Counted from the first letter of the stretch, positions 10,140-20,471 are shown. The stretch: DNA of 46,549 nt from Synergistaceae bacterium (GCA_012518015.1 JAAYTM010000061.1:1-46549); one strand, 5' to 3'. A program made the numbers and translations. The notes: generated by a model not told the origin, from the letters alone.

Positions 10140-10544
10140 ATGTCTTTTGGTTATCCAAAATCAGCTAGGTTGCGTCGCAGGGAAGAGTTTAATTACGTGT
10201 TTAGTAGGGGCAAAAAGGCTCGCGGCAAATACGTCAAGGTGTTATATGTCGCATCTCCTGACGGGGAAACTCGCATCGGCGTTGCTGTTGGGAAAAAACA
10301 AGCCAAGTCGTGGGCGCGAAACAGGGGTAGACGCATGCTTAAGGAAGCAGCGAGGCGTCTCCTGCCCTGGTTAAAAGAGGGATATTGGATAGTATTTTTA
10401 CTCTCAACTTCAGGTTTGGAAAAGGGAGCGCGAGAGATCTATTTTGATATGGCAAGTTTGTGTAAGCAAGAAGGCCTCATGCGGATAGAATGGCCAGGCA
10501 TCGATTTTACCCCATGGGAGAATAAGGACGAAAAAAATGGGTAA
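10140..10544 (+). CDS. rnpA: Ribonuclease P protein component
   Basis: [25 protein letters not shown] and [13 protein letters not shown]; between rpmH and yidD. Confidence 0.93.
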   Translation: MSFGYPKSARLRRREEFNYVFSRGKKARGKYVKVLYVASPDGETRIGVAVGKKQAKSWARNRGRRMLKEAARRLLPWLKEGYWIVFLLSTSGLEKGAREIYFDMASLCKQEGLMRIEWPGIDFTPWENKDEKNG

Positions 10545-10788
10545 AGCATCTGCTTTATCTGTAAAAATGCTGATAGGCTTGATCAAGTTTTATCAGCATT
10601 TCATATCGCCCTTGTTGGGGCGGAACTGTCGTTATTACCCGACGTGTTCTCAATACGCCATTGAAGCGGTCGAACGGTGGGGTATAATTCGAGGGGGCTG
10701 GTTGGCCGCAAAGAGGTTATGTCGTTGTGGTCCATGGCAGCCGGGAGGATATGATCCCGTTCCCGGAACAGATCGAGAAACAGGGTAG
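10537..10788 (+). CDS. yidD: Membrane protein insertion efficiency factor YidD
   Basis: [35 protein letters not shown]...GGYDPVP. Confidence 0.95.
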   Translation: MGKASALSVKMLIGLIKFYQHFISPLLGRNCRYYPTCSQYAIEAVERWGIIRGGWLAAKRLCRCGPWQPGGYDPVPGTDRETG

Positions 10789-11598
10789 GTGAAAATATTG
10801 GGTTCTTTGTGGCAATTGGGTACTGATTTGCTTTTGGGAGTGCTTAACTTCTTTTATAGTATCAGTCATTCTTATGGAGTAGCTATAATACTTCTAACCA
10901 TCTTGATAAGAGTGCTGCTGTACCCTCTCTCGCACAAGCAGCTCGTCAGCATGAAGAAAATGCAGCAGATTCAGCCTCGTATTATTACTTTGCAGGAAAA
11001 GTATAAAGATGACAAGCAAAAATTAAACCAAGAGATAATGAAGCTTTACAGGGAATACGGGGTTAATCCTGCCGCGGGTTGCTTGCCCTTGTTGGTGCAG
11101 TTGCCGATTTTGATCCTTCTTTTTAGGGTGATAATGAATTACGACTTTGGAGGCGAGTTTTTCCTCGGCATATCGCTGGAACATTCTCTTTTGGCACTGT
11201 TGGGTCAAGCCTTAGGTTCAACGGCCCCCAAGGTCGGCATAACGACAGTTATAAATGCCATTTCTTCAAACCCGGCAGGTCTTTTGAACTTCAGCGTGTA
11301 CGGAGGGACGCTGATTCTTTGGCTTGGTATAGGCTTTGTCATGTGGTTTCAACAAAGGATAACTGCCGGAGCTGCCGCTACCGAGCAAGCTGCCTTTATG
11401 GGTTGGTTCATGCCTCTGTTTATGATGTTTATATGCCTCAATCTTCCCGGAGGTGTTATGCTGTATTGGGGAGTGTCTTCCTTGATAGGCGTGGTGCAGC
11501 AGGTGTGGGTGCAGCGTAAAACTTCTGATGAGGCGACCAAGAAACCCGCCTTGTACAAGGAGAAACCGCGATCGGCCGAAAAATCAAAGGACATTTAG
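10789..11598 (+). CDS. yidC: Membrane protein insertase YidC/Oxa1
   Basis: Oxa1 core: YGVAIILLTILIRVLLYPLSHKQLVSMKKMQQIQPRI, MKLYREYGVNPAAGCLPLLVQLPIL. Confidence 0.95.
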   Translation: MKILGSLWQLGTDLLLGVLNFFYSISHSYGVAIILLTILIRVLLYPLSHKQLVSMKKMQQIQPRIITLQEKYKDDKQKLNQEIMKLYREYGVNPAAGCLPLLVQLPILILLFRVIMNYDFGGEFFLGISLEHSLLALLGQALGSTAPKVGITTVINAISSNPAGLLNFSVYGGTLILWLGIGFVMWFQQRITAGAAATEQAAFMGWFMPLFMMFICLNLPGGVMLYWGVSSLIGVVQQVWVQRKTSDEATKKPALYKEKPRSAEKSKDI

Positions 11599-11620
11599 AG
11601 AAAGGTGGGGCGATTATCCC

Positions 11621-12274
11621 TTGAGCGAAAAGGAAGTTATTGTCGTGGAAGCTTCTTCCCTGGAGGAAGCAAAAATGATTGCTGCGCAGGAGTGGGGAAT
11701 AAGCTCGAGCGATGTGATCGTAAACTTGTTGGAGGAGGAAAAAAAGCTTTTTGGCATTTTGGGCAAGCGCTTGAAAGTGGAAGCCAGGCCCGCCTGCTCT
11801 CTGGGTTTGCTAAGGGCGCGAAAAATACTATCAGAGTTGCTGGAAAAGATGGATTTAAATGTGTCTTTGTCCCTGAAGGATGACCACACTATAAATATAA
11901 GCGGCGACGATGTGGGCATCGCCATCGGAAGGTATGGCGAGACCTTGATGGCCTTGGAACGCTTGGTTAACCTTATGCTCAATCGAAGCGCTGGAGTAAA
12001 TTTTAGAGTGCGCTTGGATAGCAATGGCTATCGCGATAGGCGGGAAGAAAGCATCAGGCGGATAGCTGCATCCGCTGCAAAAAAAGCTATTGACAAAAAC
12101 AAGCCTGTAGGGCTTCAACCCATGTCAAACTGGGAGCGAAGGATCGTTCATATGACGTTGCAGTCAATGGATGGCGTAGAAACGCGTTCGGTGGGGCAAG
12201 AGCCCCGCAGACGTGTGTTAGTTTGTCCGAAGCCAACTGCGAAGGTTAGAAAAGAAGGCGCCAGAAGAGATTAA
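11621..12274 (+). CDS. jag: Jag/KhpB RNA-binding protein (Jag-N, KH, R3H domains)
   Basis: EKEVIVVEASSLEEAKMIAAQEWG, KH IGRYGETLMALERLVNLMLN, R3H LQPMSNWERRIVHMTLQ; start moved to TTG 11621. Confidence 0.88.
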   Translation: MSEKEVIVVEASSLEEAKMIAAQEWGISSSDVIVNLLEEEKKLFGILGKRLKVEARPACSLGLLRARKILSELLEKMDLNVSLSLKDDHTINISGDDVGIAIGRYGETLMALERLVNLMLNRSAGVNFRVRLDSNGYRDRREESIRRIAASAAKKAIDKNKPVGLQPMSNWERRIVHMTLQSMDGVETRSVGQEPRRRVLVCPKPTAKVRKEGARRD

Positions 12275-12301
12275 AGCAGAATTTAATAGAGCAAGAGGTG
12301 C

Positions 12302-12330
12302 TTGCGTCGCTTTAGTTGTGATGTTAATAT
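12302..12330 (+). promoter_or_regulatory. Putative sigma70-type promoter for rpsO
   Basis: TTGCGT - 17 nt - TAATAT upstream of rpsO. Confidence 0.5.
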
Positions 12331-12404
12331 TGACACATACCCTCGACTAGGTGGTTCGGTTAACGTCCTTCTTGGTCAAGGGATTTTTTTGACGAGGTGA
12401 TTTT

Positions 12405-12668
12405 GTGATGGAAGAGTGGAAGCAGAAGATTATCGAGGAGTACAGAATTCACAGCGCCGACACGGGTTCGCCCGAAGTGCAGGTAGCTATTCTTACTTAT
12501 CGCATTCGCTACCTTACAGAGCACTTGAAGGTCCATAAAAAGGACTTTCACTCAAGAAGAGGGCTGCTCAAAATGGTGGGAAAAAGAAGAAAGCTCCTTA
12601 AATACCTGCAGGAGAAAGATTTTAACAGGTATAAAACTTTAATCGAAAAATTAGGACTGCGTCGTTAA
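12405..12668 (+). CDS. rpsO: 30S ribosomal protein S15
   Basis: [57 protein letters not shown] 12408 is an alternative start. Confidence 0.96.
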   Translation: MMEEWKQKIIEEYRIHSADTGSPEVQVAILTYRIRYLTEHLKVHKKDFHSRRGLLKMVGKRRKLLKYLQEKDFNRYKTLIEKLGLRR

Positions 12669-12709
12669 AGATGGAGAATTTGATGGAAAATTTAATGAGG
12701 AGAAATTGC

Positions 12710-14923
12710 ATGCGTTTTGAGATAGAGGTAGGAGGGGCTGCGTTCGCTTTCTCGACGGGATATCTTGCTAAGCAGGCTAACGGTGCTGTTTATGCTCGTC
12801 ATGGCGATACGGCCGTTTTGGTTACATCGTGCATGGAAGATACGCCGCGAGAGGATGTGGACTTTTTCCCGCTGCTCGTAGATTACGAAGAGCGTTTCTA
12901 CGCTGCTGGAAAGATACCTGGCGGCTTCATAAAGCGGGAGGGAAAGCCCTCCGATGCTGCCATCTTGAGCGCCAGGCTCATAGACAGGTCAATAAGATCG
13001 CTATTTCCTGAGCACATGAAAAATGACGTTCATGTTGTCGCTACAGTATTGTCGGTGGATCAGGCTAACCCCCCTGATATTTTGGCCATAAACGCAGCTT
13101 CGGTGGCGCTCGTCATTTCTGACATACCATGGAATGGTCCGGTCGGGGCTGTTCGCATTGGCTATATAGACGGACGTTTAGCTGTAAACCCACAGGAAGA
13201 AGACATGCTAAGAAGCGAGCTCGACCTAGTGGTGGCCGGTCACAAGGAAGGAATTACCATGGTCGAAGGCGGTGCCAACGAGGTGTCGGAAGAGGTATTG
13301 ATCGATGCATTGGAATTGGCTCAGCAGGAAATTAAACGTTTTGTGGATTTTCAGTTAAAAATGAAAGAAGAGGTCGGAAAGGCCAAGTACGAATTGCCCG
13401 CTCCATTAAAGGTGCAGGAAATAGAGGAATTCGTGGAGACAAAGCTTTATGGCGAAATATACGAAGCCGTTAAAATACATGCCAAGAAAGAACGCAGCAA
13501 CGCCATTAAGGCCATAGAAGAAAAAGCATGGGAAGAGTTTAAAGAGACCTACCCCGAACATGAGGGTTACATTTCTGAAGTCGTGACGAAATTCGTCAAA
13601 AAGGCAATGCGGTCTCTCATTCTGGACGAAGGAATGAGGGCAGATGGCAGGGCCATGGATGAGCTCAGGCCCATCACGTGCGAAGTTGGCTTTTTGCCCA
13701 GAGTTCATGGCTCTGCGGTGTTTACCAGAGGCGAAACGCAGGCACTGGTGGCCACGACGCTTGGAATGTTTGGCGAGGACGAACAGATATTAGACGGGCT
13801 TAAGCTGGATGAACCGCCAAAGCTCTTCATGTTGCACTATAACTTTCCGCCCTTTTCCGTTGGAGAGGTTAGGCCCATGCGTGGACCCGGCAGGCGCGAG
13901 ATCGGACATGGCGCTCTTGCCGAGAGAGCGGTAAAACCTCTAATTCCGCCTGAATCCGAGTTTCCCTACATAATAAGAGTTGTATCCGACATTTTAGAGT
14001 CCAACGGCTCGAGTTCCATGGCAAGCGTTTGTGGAGCTTCCATGTCCCTCATGGATGCCGGTGTCCCAATCAAAAAAAGCGTAGCCGGAATTGCCATGGG
14101 GTTGATAAAAGAAGAAGAAAAGTGTGCCATCTTGACCGATATTCAGGGGCTTGAGGATCATTACGGCGATATGGATTTTAAGGTGGCGGGAACTTGTGAC
14201 GGCGTTACGGCGCTCCAGATGGATAATAAGGCGGGCGGGATTACCAGGGAAATATTGGTCCAAGCCTTAGGACAAGCCAAAAGGGGAAGACTTCAAATTT
14301 TGGAGATAATGGACAGTGTCATCGAGCGGCCAAGAGATGAGCTGTCTCAATATGCCCCGCGCATATATACGATGAACATTGATCCCGAAAAGATCAGAGA
14401 CGTCATAGGGCCCGGTGGCAAGACGATCAGAAGTATCGTCCAAAAAACGGGCGTCAAGATCGATATCGAAGACGAGGGCATCGCGTACATTGCTGCTTCA
14501 TCCGAAGCTGCAGCAAATGAGGCCATGTCCATAATCAAGTCCTTGACGAAGGAAGTTGAGCCCGGAGAGGTGTACATCGGCAAGGTGACGAGGTTGGTGA
14601 ACTTTGGGGCCTTCGTCGAATTGCTTCCGGGTAAAGAAGGATTGCTTCACATAAGTGAGGTCAGCTCCGCTCATGTACCAAAGATTGAGGACTTTTTCAA
14701 GGTGGGTGACCCTGTTTTGGTGGTGGTCAAGGAGATCGACGAGCTCGGTCGAGTAAATTTGAGCAGGAGAAAGATCTTGGAAAGGCCGGACGATTTCCCC
14801 TTGAGCCCCGAGATGTTAGCCTTTTTAGAGGAAGAAAAAAAGAGGGATTCTTCTTTGAACAAGAATTTGCCAAAGAAGAGAGAGACAGAAAGAGGCCGTC
14901 GCCCCAGACCGAAAAGGGAGTAA
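12710..14923 (+). CDS. pnp: Polyribonucleotide nucleotidyltransferase
   Basis: Two RNase PH domains, KH ([24 protein letters not shown]) and S1 ([28 protein letters not shown]) domains; ATG 12710 preferred after GAGGAG. Confidence 0.96.
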   Translation: MRFEIEVGGAAFAFSTGYLAKQANGAVYARHGDTAVLVTSCMEDTPREDVDFFPLLVDYEERFYAAGKIPGGFIKREGKPSDAAILSARLIDRSIRSLFPEHMKNDVHVVATVLSVDQANPPDILAINAASVALVISDIPWNGPVGAVRIGYIDGRLAVNPQEEDMLRSELDLVVAGHKEGITMVEGGANEVSEEVLIDALELAQQEIKRFVDFQLKMKEEVGKAKYELPAPLKVQEIEEFVETKLYGEIYEAVKIHAKKERSNAIKAIEEKAWEEFKETYPEHEGYISEVVTKFVKKAMRSLILDEGMRADGRAMDELRPITCEVGFLPRVHGSAVFTRGETQALVATTLGMFGEDEQILDGLKLDEPPKLFMLHYNFPPFSVGEVRPMRGPGRREIGHGALAERAVKPLIPPESEFPYIIRVVSDILESNGSSSMASVCGASMSLMDAGVPIKKSVAGIAMGLIKEEEKCAILTDIQGLEDHYGDMDFKVAGTCDGVTALQMDNKAGGITREILVQALGQAKRGRLQILEIMDSVIERPRDELSQYAPRIYTMNIDPEKIRDVIGPGGKTIRSIVQKTGVKIDIEDEGIAYIAASSEAAANEAMSIIKSLTKEVEPGEVYIGKVTRLVNFGAFVELLPGKEGLLHISEVSSAHVPKIEDFFKVGDPVLVVVKEIDELGRVNLSRRKILERPDDFPLSPEMLAFLEEEKKRDSSLNKNLPKKRETERGRRPRPKRE

Positions 14924-14925
14924 CC

Positions 14926-15378
14926 ATGAAAGTTAATCAAGTAAAGGTGAAAATCCTCAGAAAGGGCAATGCCTTAGAATTTGACATTCCTGCTTATATG
15001 ACTCCTTCATCTTCCGGAGTTGACTTGAGGGCAGCCGAGGAAAAACGTCTCGAGCCCGGCTGTTGGGCTATCGTGGGGACAGGGCTTTACCTTGAAATTC
15101 CTTCTGGCTTCGAGGCCCAGATAAGACCTCGCAGCGGTCTTGCCTTAAAACACGGCGTAACCGTATTGAACGCTCCCGGTACCATCGATGCCGACTACAG
15201 AGGAGAGGTAGGCGTGATCTTGATAAACTTGGGCAAAAAACCCTTCGAGGTCAAGGCGGGCGATCGCATCGCGCAATTGGTGGTCTCGGCCGTTTCGAGG
15301 GCTGAATTCGAAGAAGTTGGTGATCTAAGCGAAACGAGTCGAGGTGCCGGAGGTTTTGGCAGTACGGGTCTTAAATAA
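14926..15378 (+). CDS. dut: dUTP diphosphatase
   Basis: dUTPase motifs: [59 protein letters not shown]. Confidence 0.95.
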   Translation: MKVNQVKVKILRKGNALEFDIPAYMTPSSSGVDLRAAEEKRLEPGCWAIVGTGLYLEIPSGFEAQIRPRSGLALKHGVTVLNAPGTIDADYRGEVGVILINLGKKPFEVKAGDRIAQLVVSAVSRAEFEEVGDLSETSRGAGGFGSTGLK

Positions 15379-15419
15379 AAAGGTCAACCCTTGCAAATTG
15401 TTAGGGAGATCAAAACACT

Positions 15420-15926
15420 TTGAGAAAGACTTCTAACAAGGTTCTTTTGGCCCTTTTTAACATAATAGGTGATGTAGAAGGAAAAGCCTTTTTGGATCTT
15501 TTTTCAGGCAGCGGGCAAATTGCTGAAGAGGCGTGGAAAAGGGGCGCAAGGCCTGTCGTGGCAGTCGAAAGCGACCGCATGTTATGTACCAAACTGCGAA
15601 GATTGGCTGAGGACAAAGAGAGCTTTGAGGTTTTCTGCATGGACGTGAGGCGAGCCTTGCCGAGCCTTTCAAAGCGAGGATATAAATTTTCTTTAATCTT
15701 CGCCGACCCACCTTACGAACATGGTTGGATAAAAAGACTGCTGTTGCTTTTAGCCAAATATGAAGCTCTTTTGATGCACGATGCGTTGTTGGTGTTTGAG
15801 CGATCAAGGAGGGAAAAATTGCCCTTGCATTGCAAGGCCTGGAAGCTGCTTAAGGAAAGATCTTATGGAGATACGGTATTGTCCTTATTTAAGTTGGATT
15901 TAGGACGCCGAGCGGAGGTGGAATAG
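15420..15926 (+). CDS. rsmD: RsmD family 16S rRNA guanine-N2 methyltransferase
   Basis: FLDLFSGSGQIAEEAWKRGA, FADPPYEHGW; TTG start; followed by coaD. Confidence 0.88.
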   Translation: MRKTSNKVLLALFNIIGDVEGKAFLDLFSGSGQIAEEAWKRGARPVVAVESDRMLCTKLRRLAEDKESFEVFCMDVRRALPSLSKRGYKFSLIFADPPYEHGWIKRLLLLLAKYEALLMHDALLVFERSRREKLPLHCKAWKLLKERSYGDTVLSLFKLDLGRRAEVE

Positions 15927-15928
15927 TC

Positions 15929-16420
15929 TTGCTCAAAGCCGTTTATCCCGGTTCTTTTGATCCCATCACCAACGGACACTTATATGTCGCTGAAAGGGCG
16001 GCCGCATTGTTTGACGAGTTAATATTGGCCGTATTGATCAATCCTCAAAAGAGATCTACATTTACCGTTGAAGAGAGAAAAACCATGGCTCGTGAGGCTT
16101 TGAGCCATGTCTCCAACGTTAGGGTCAAAAGCTTTGAAGGCCTTTTGGTGGACTTTATGAGGCGGGAACGTTGCCGTGTTATTGTGAGGGGAATGAGGGC
16201 GTTGTCCGATTTTGAATACGAATTCCAGATGGCCCTCATGAACCGTGAGCTGGCACCCGAGATTGAGACAATATTCATCGTGACGGATGCTCAATATTCC
16301 TACCTTTCAAGCAGTGCCGTAAAGGAGGTCTTTCAGTTCGGAGGCTCAATCCAGGGAATGGTACCTCCAGGGGTGTATAGGAGGCTAAGGGAAAGGTTTC
16401 CCCCAAAAGATCTCATGTGA
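15929..16420 (+). CDS. coaD: Phosphopantetheine adenylyltransferase
   Basis: AVYPGSFDPITNGHLYVAERAAALFDELILAV and YSYLSSSAVKEVFQFGG. Confidence 0.96.
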   Translation: MLKAVYPGSFDPITNGHLYVAERAAALFDELILAVLINPQKRSTFTVEERKTMAREALSHVSNVRVKSFEGLLVDFMRRERCRVIVRGMRALSDFEYEFQMALMNRELAPEIETIFIVTDAQYSYLSSSAVKEVFQFGGSIQGMVPPGVYRRLRERFPPKDLM

Positions 16421-17621
16421 CGACGGGCTTTTGGCGGATTTCCTTTCTTCTTTGAGGATTTGAACAAAGGATTTCCCAAAGTTCCGAGGCCCTATACTCT
16501 AAAGCCATTATGGTTTCGCCGTAAGGTGACGGTAGGGTTTTGAATCTACTCAAGACCGGGAGTTTAGCTTCGGTTTTCATTTTTTTTAGAAGCGTACGCC
16601 CTTTATCGTCGAAGCCTAAAATTCGAATGTAGGGGACGGATAGCCTTTGAACCGCCTTGTTGGTCCAGTGATCATAGGAAAGCAAAATATGCATTAAGTG
16701 GCGTTGTACCCGAGACTTTGGATATCTTTTGGTAGCTATCATGTCGATCAGTTCTTGCCAGTTACGTGCCTCCTTGGCGGCCTTAATGATCCTATTTTCG
16801 ATGCCCTCACTAACTTCCGCATAATTTGCGAGCTTGCCCGGTGAGTCCCTCAGGCAGGAGGTCACCACTACCTTAAATAGCAAGTCGTCGTTTATGGCGC
16901 ATCTTCCTTCTTTCATGGCCTTTTTCAAGATCGAAAAGGTCTCACTGGGAACGAAAGGAAGGATCTCTTCGATGTCTTTTGCTCTGATCGCTTCCCTTAT
17001 CGCTGTCGCGCTTGCTATATCTGACAATGCCTCGTCCAGATATCCTTTGCCTATCCTTTTTATGGGTACGGGAATCAAGGGATACTTTTTTTGGGCGATC
17101 CTCATCATATAGCCTACGGCCAAGATGTTGTTTGAGCATGAAAGCAGCCTTCCTGCACCCGGTATAAGTTCGTCCAAGGCTCGCGAGCGAGCTTCTGCGA
17201 AGGAGTAGCCCTTATTTAGGTAATTACGAAGTTTTTTCTTGAAAGAAAGGGGTTCCTCGATTAATATATCGATGGTTCCTTTAAGTGAATGGAAGTACGT
17301 TTCTTCCATTCCAAAGGAGATATGCGTGACCATGCCCGTGCCGGCAAGCAGATCGACTCCGGCAGAACAAAAGATGCCTGCGTTGTGGCATGAGAAGGCC
17401 GAGGGAATTTCTATTACCAGGTTTGCGCCCTGCGTCAAAGCCATCTTTGCGCGCTCCCATTTGTCCACTATGGAGGGCTTTCCTCTCTGGACAAAATTGG
17501 ACGAGAGTGAAACGACGACGCAGCTTGCCTTAGTGATCTCCAGGGCTTTGTTTATGTGGTAGAGATGTCCATTATGGAAGGGGTTGTATTCGGCTATTAT
17601 CCCTAAAACGGTTTCTTTCAT
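16413..17621 (-). CDS. tmcAL: Nucleotidyltransferase family protein, TmcAL/YlbM-like
   Basis: GIIAEYNPFHNGHLYHINKALE, SSNFVQRGKPSIVDKWERAKMAL, IEIPSAFSCHNAGIF; TmcAL-like length and layout. Confidence 0.85.
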   Translation of the reverse strand: MKETVLGIIAEYNPFHNGHLYHINKALEITKASCVVVSLSSNFVQRGKPSIVDKWERAKMALTQGANLVIEIPSAFSCHNAGIFCSAGVDLLAGTGMVTHISFGMEETYFHSLKGTIDILIEEPLSFKKKLRNYLNKGYSFAEARSRALDELIPGAGRLLSCSNNILAVGYMMRIAQKKYPLIPVPIKRIGKGYLDEALSDIASATAIREAIRAKDIEEILPFVPSETFSILKKAMKEGRCAINDDLLFKVVVTSCLRDSPGKLANYAEVSEGIENRIIKAAKEARNWQELIDMIATKRYPKSRVQRHLMHILLSYDHWTNKAVQRLSVPYIRILGFDDKGRTLLKKMKTEAKLPVLSRFKTLPSPYGETIMALEYRASELWEILCSNPQRRKEIRQKPVVT

Positions 17622-17669
17622 CGAATCGACCTCTTTATCATTAATAATTTTTTAGGGGGGTTCTGTAAA

Positions 17670-18875
17670 GTGAAAATTTTGGTGCTTAATTGCGGTAGTT
17701 CTTCGCTGAAATATCAGTTATTCGATATGCCTAAAGAGATGGTGACGGCAAAGGGCTTGGTCGAAAGGATTGGCATCGAGGGCTCGAGGATCAAGCACAC
17801 TAAAGTGGGATCAAATGCCGTTGTAAAGGACGTCGATATCGCAAATCACAAAGTTGCCCTTAAATACGTCGTCGATCTACTTTTAGACGAGAACAATGGA
17901 GTCTTAGAAAATTTGAGCGAATTGGCCGCGGCAGGGCATAGGGTCGTTCACGGCGGAGAAAAGTTCGCTTCTTCAGTGGTCATAGATGACGAGGTAATTG
18001 AAGCCATAGAAGAATGCGTTCCCCTTGCCCCCTTACATAATCCGGCGAACCTCATGGGTATAAGGGCGATGAAAGAACTTCTCCCTGATTTGCCGCAGAT
18101 TGCCGTCTTCGATACTGCCTTTCACCAGACAATGCCGCCTAAGGCTTATATATATGGCCTCCCCTATCGATATTATACGACCTATAAGGGGCGTAGATAC
18201 GGATTTCACGGCACTAGCCATTATTATGTAGCTCATAGGGCTGCACAGCTTTTAGAAAAGCCAATAGAAGACCTCAAAATCGTTACCTGTCATTTGGGGA
18301 ACGGAAGCTCGATAACAGCCGTTGATGGTGGCGTCTCCATCGACACTTCCTTGGGTTTTGGCACTGTTCCAGGCGTCATAATGGGCACTAGGAGTGGCAA
18401 TGTTGATCCAACGCTTATACTTCATATTATGGAACAGGAAGGGTTAAATCCTGCCCAGATGAGCCACGTTTTGCATAAGGAAAGCGGCTTTTGGGGATTA
18501 ACTGGCATAAGCAGCGATCTGCGTGATATAGAGGAAGCCATGGAGCAAGGAAATGAACGGGCTACTTTGGTCGTGGAGATATTAGCTTATGGCATTGCAA
18601 AGTTCATCGGTGCTTACACGGCGGCGATGAAGGGATTGGATGCGATCGTATTTACTGCAGGAATAGGGGAAAATAGCGCCCTTATAAGAAACAAGGTCTG
18701 CGATTATCTTGGTTTTTTGGGAGTGCATTGCGATCCAGGTAAAAACGATGAGATGACGGGTGGCAAAGAAGGAGATATCAGTAAAGACGATTCGTCCGTG
18801 AAGGTGCTGGTGGTTCCGACCAACGAAGAGCTGGTGATCGCCAAAGACACTTATCAGTTGGTCAGCCAAAGTTAG
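17670..18875 (+). CDS. ackA: Acetate kinase
   Basis: VLNCGSSSLKYQLFD, GHRVVHGGEKF, FDTAFHQTMP, YGFHGTSHYYV, GLTGISSDLRDIE. Confidence 0.97.
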   Translation: MKILVLNCGSSSLKYQLFDMPKEMVTAKGLVERIGIEGSRIKHTKVGSNAVVKDVDIANHKVALKYVVDLLLDENNGVLENLSELAAAGHRVVHGGEKFASSVVIDDEVIEAIEECVPLAPLHNPANLMGIRAMKELLPDLPQIAVFDTAFHQTMPPKAYIYGLPYRYYTTYKGRRYGFHGTSHYYVAHRAAQLLEKPIEDLKIVTCHLGNGSSITAVDGGVSIDTSLGFGTVPGVIMGTRSGNVDPTLILHIMEQEGLNPAQMSHVLHKESGFWGLTGISSDLRDIEEAMEQGNERATLVVEILAYGIAKFIGAYTAAMKGLDAIVFTAGIGENSALIRNKVCDYLGFLGVHCDPGKNDEMTGGKEGDISKDDSSVKVLVVPTNEELVIAKDTYQLVSQS

Positions 18876-18916
18876 CTTAGGATAACATATAAATTTTTCT
18901 TAGGGGGCAAGGTATT

Positions 18917-19543
18917 TTGTATCATAGGTTCGATTTGCATTACCTCTTGAACCTTGAAGAAGTGAAAAAAGAAGAAATTTACAACGCCTCTTGTTCGTTC
19001 AGGCGTCCTGATGGCATCGTCGATTACTGGGGACAGGAATATCTTCTGAAATTTCCTTTAGATTTTGAGATATGTGCCTATTGGGCCAACGAGGACCTAA
19101 AGCTCGATATGGGCCTTTCTTTTAAGGTTGAGGTTGCCTGTGCTAGGTGTCTTAAGCCTGTTTTGCTCGATATTTCGGGACAATACAATTACATCTACAC
19201 TTTGCGACCTCCGAACTTAGAGCCCGATCATCAGTTGTCGAAAGAAGAGATGTCCATGGTCCATATGGATTTTTGGCCCACTAGTCTTGACTTAGCACCT
19301 CAATTATGGGAAAGTATTATCTTGTCTTTGCCGTCGATTGCTTTGTGCTCGCCGAATTGTCGGGGTTTGTGTCCCCATTGCGGCAGGGACTTAAACGAGG
19401 AATCCTGTAGTTGTGCTTCCATGGAGGTTGATCCTCGCTTGGAAGTGTTAAAGAAAGCGATGGCGATGTTAGGCGATTCGGAAAGGGGGAAGAAAAGTCA
19501 TGGCCGTTCCAAAAAGAAGGGTCTCTCACGCAAGGGCCGCTAG
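18917..19543 (+). CDS. DUF177 / YceD family protein
   Basis: VACARCLKPVLLDISGQYNYIYT and CSPNCRGLCPHCGRDLNEESC; precedes rpmF. Confidence 0.85.
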   Translation: MYHRFDLHYLLNLEEVKKEEIYNASCSFRRPDGIVDYWGQEYLLKFPLDFEICAYWANEDLKLDMGLSFKVEVACARCLKPVLLDISGQYNYIYTLRPPNLEPDHQLSKEEMSMVHMDFWPTSLDLAPQLWESIILSLPSIALCSPNCRGLCPHCGRDLNEESCSCASMEVDPRLEVLKKAMAMLGDSERGKKSHGRSKKKGLSRKGR

Positions 19544-19697
19544 GCGACATGCCCAGTGGATTAAAAGATTAAAAGGGTCCGAGCTCACTACATGTCCTCA
19601 TTGCTCTGAAGTTGTGATGACTTATAGGGCATGCCCCGAATGTGGGTACTATCGAGGTCGTCCTGTAGGAAGACTTGCCGGAAAAGAAGAAAAGTAA
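19500..19697 (+). CDS. rpmF: 50S ribosomal protein L32
   Basis: MAVPKRRVSHARAARRHAQWIK...CPHCSEVVMTYRACPECGYYRGRPV. Confidence 0.96.
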   Translation: MAVPKRRVSHARAARRHAQWIKRLKGSELTTCPHCSEVVMTYRACPECGYYRGRPVGRLAGKEEK

Positions 19698-19710
19698 GAG
19701 CCTATTGCTG

Positions 19711-19757
19711 ACAAACTAACAGGGGAAAACTAGTTTTCCCCTGTTAGTTTGTTTTTA
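19711..19757 (+). terminator. Strong intrinsic terminator after rpmF
   Basis: Perfect 42-bp palindrome ACAAACTAACAGGGGAAAACTAGTTTTCCCCTGTTAGTTTGT (19711-19752) followed by a T run. Confidence 0.92.
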
Positions 19758-19822
19758 AGTGATTTTCAATGATACTTTGGGGAAAAGTTGATAAGTTTTT
19801 ACATGGTTTTTTTGAGTATGTC

Positions 19823-19851
19823 TTGACCGCTTCGAAAGGTTGGCATATACT
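19823..19851 (+). promoter_or_regulatory. Putative sigma70-type promoter for the fapR-fab operon
   Basis: TTGACC - 17 nt - TATACT. Confidence 0.7.
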
Positions 19852-19869
19852 TGCCAATAATACCTGTTA

Positions 19870-19886
19870 TTAAGACCAGGTGATAA
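19870..19886 (+). promoter_or_regulatory. Putative FapR operator
   Basis: TTAAGACCAGGTGATAA matches 14/17 positions of TTAAGACTAGGTACTAA, my recollection of the Bacillus-type FapR consensus; lies between the promoter and fapR. Confidence 0.7.
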
Positions 19887-19904
19887 TATTTGGAGGTTGA
19901 TTAT

Positions 19905-20471
19905 GTGTCAACTTCGAATAATAGGAAGCGTCGACATCAAAAGATGCTGAAGCTCTTAGGTGAGAATCCCCTGCTTACCGATGAAGACTTGGCGAAGGCG
20001 TTGAGCGTGTCTTTAAGCACCATTCGGTTGGATAGGACCCTTCTGGGGATACCTGAGCTTAGAGAGAGAATGAGAAGGATGGCCGAAGAGGCGACCAGTC
20101 ACCTGCGTTCCCTGAGATATGAGGAAGTTGTGGGAGAACTGCTTGAGCTTCAGCCGAACAAATGGGCTTTGTCAGTGCTTAAAACCGCTAAGGATATGGC
20201 GTTTCGTCATACCGATCTTGTTGCAGACCATCACATTTATGCTCAAGCAACGTCCTTAGCTGTAGCCGTGATAGAAGCTGATTACGTCATCACTGCCTCT
20301 GCACACATTAGGTATAAGATCCCTGCACACGTGGGAGATGTATTAGTGGCAAGAGCCAAGGTTGGCACACACAAACAGAACAAATATGTTGTGAGCGTCA
20401 GGACTAAAGTAGAAGGCAAAGAAATTTTTGTTGGCAGATTTATAGTTGTTGCCCTTGAAAGTTTTCCCTAA
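19905..20471 (+). CDS. fapR: Fatty acid biosynthesis transcriptional regulator FapR
   Basis: N-terminal HTH (DEDLAKALSVSLSTIRLDRTLLGIPELRERMR) plus hotdog domain; upstream of plsX; GTG 19905 preferred. Confidence 0.9.
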   Translation: MSTSNNRKRRHQKMLKLLGENPLLTDEDLAKALSVSLSTIRLDRTLLGIPELRERMRRMAEEATSHLRSLRYEEVVGELLELQPNKWALSVLKTAKDMAFRHTDLVADHHIYAQATSLAVAVIEADYVITASAHIRYKIPAHVGDVLVARAKVGTHKQNKYVVSVRTKVEGKEIFVGRFIVVALESFP

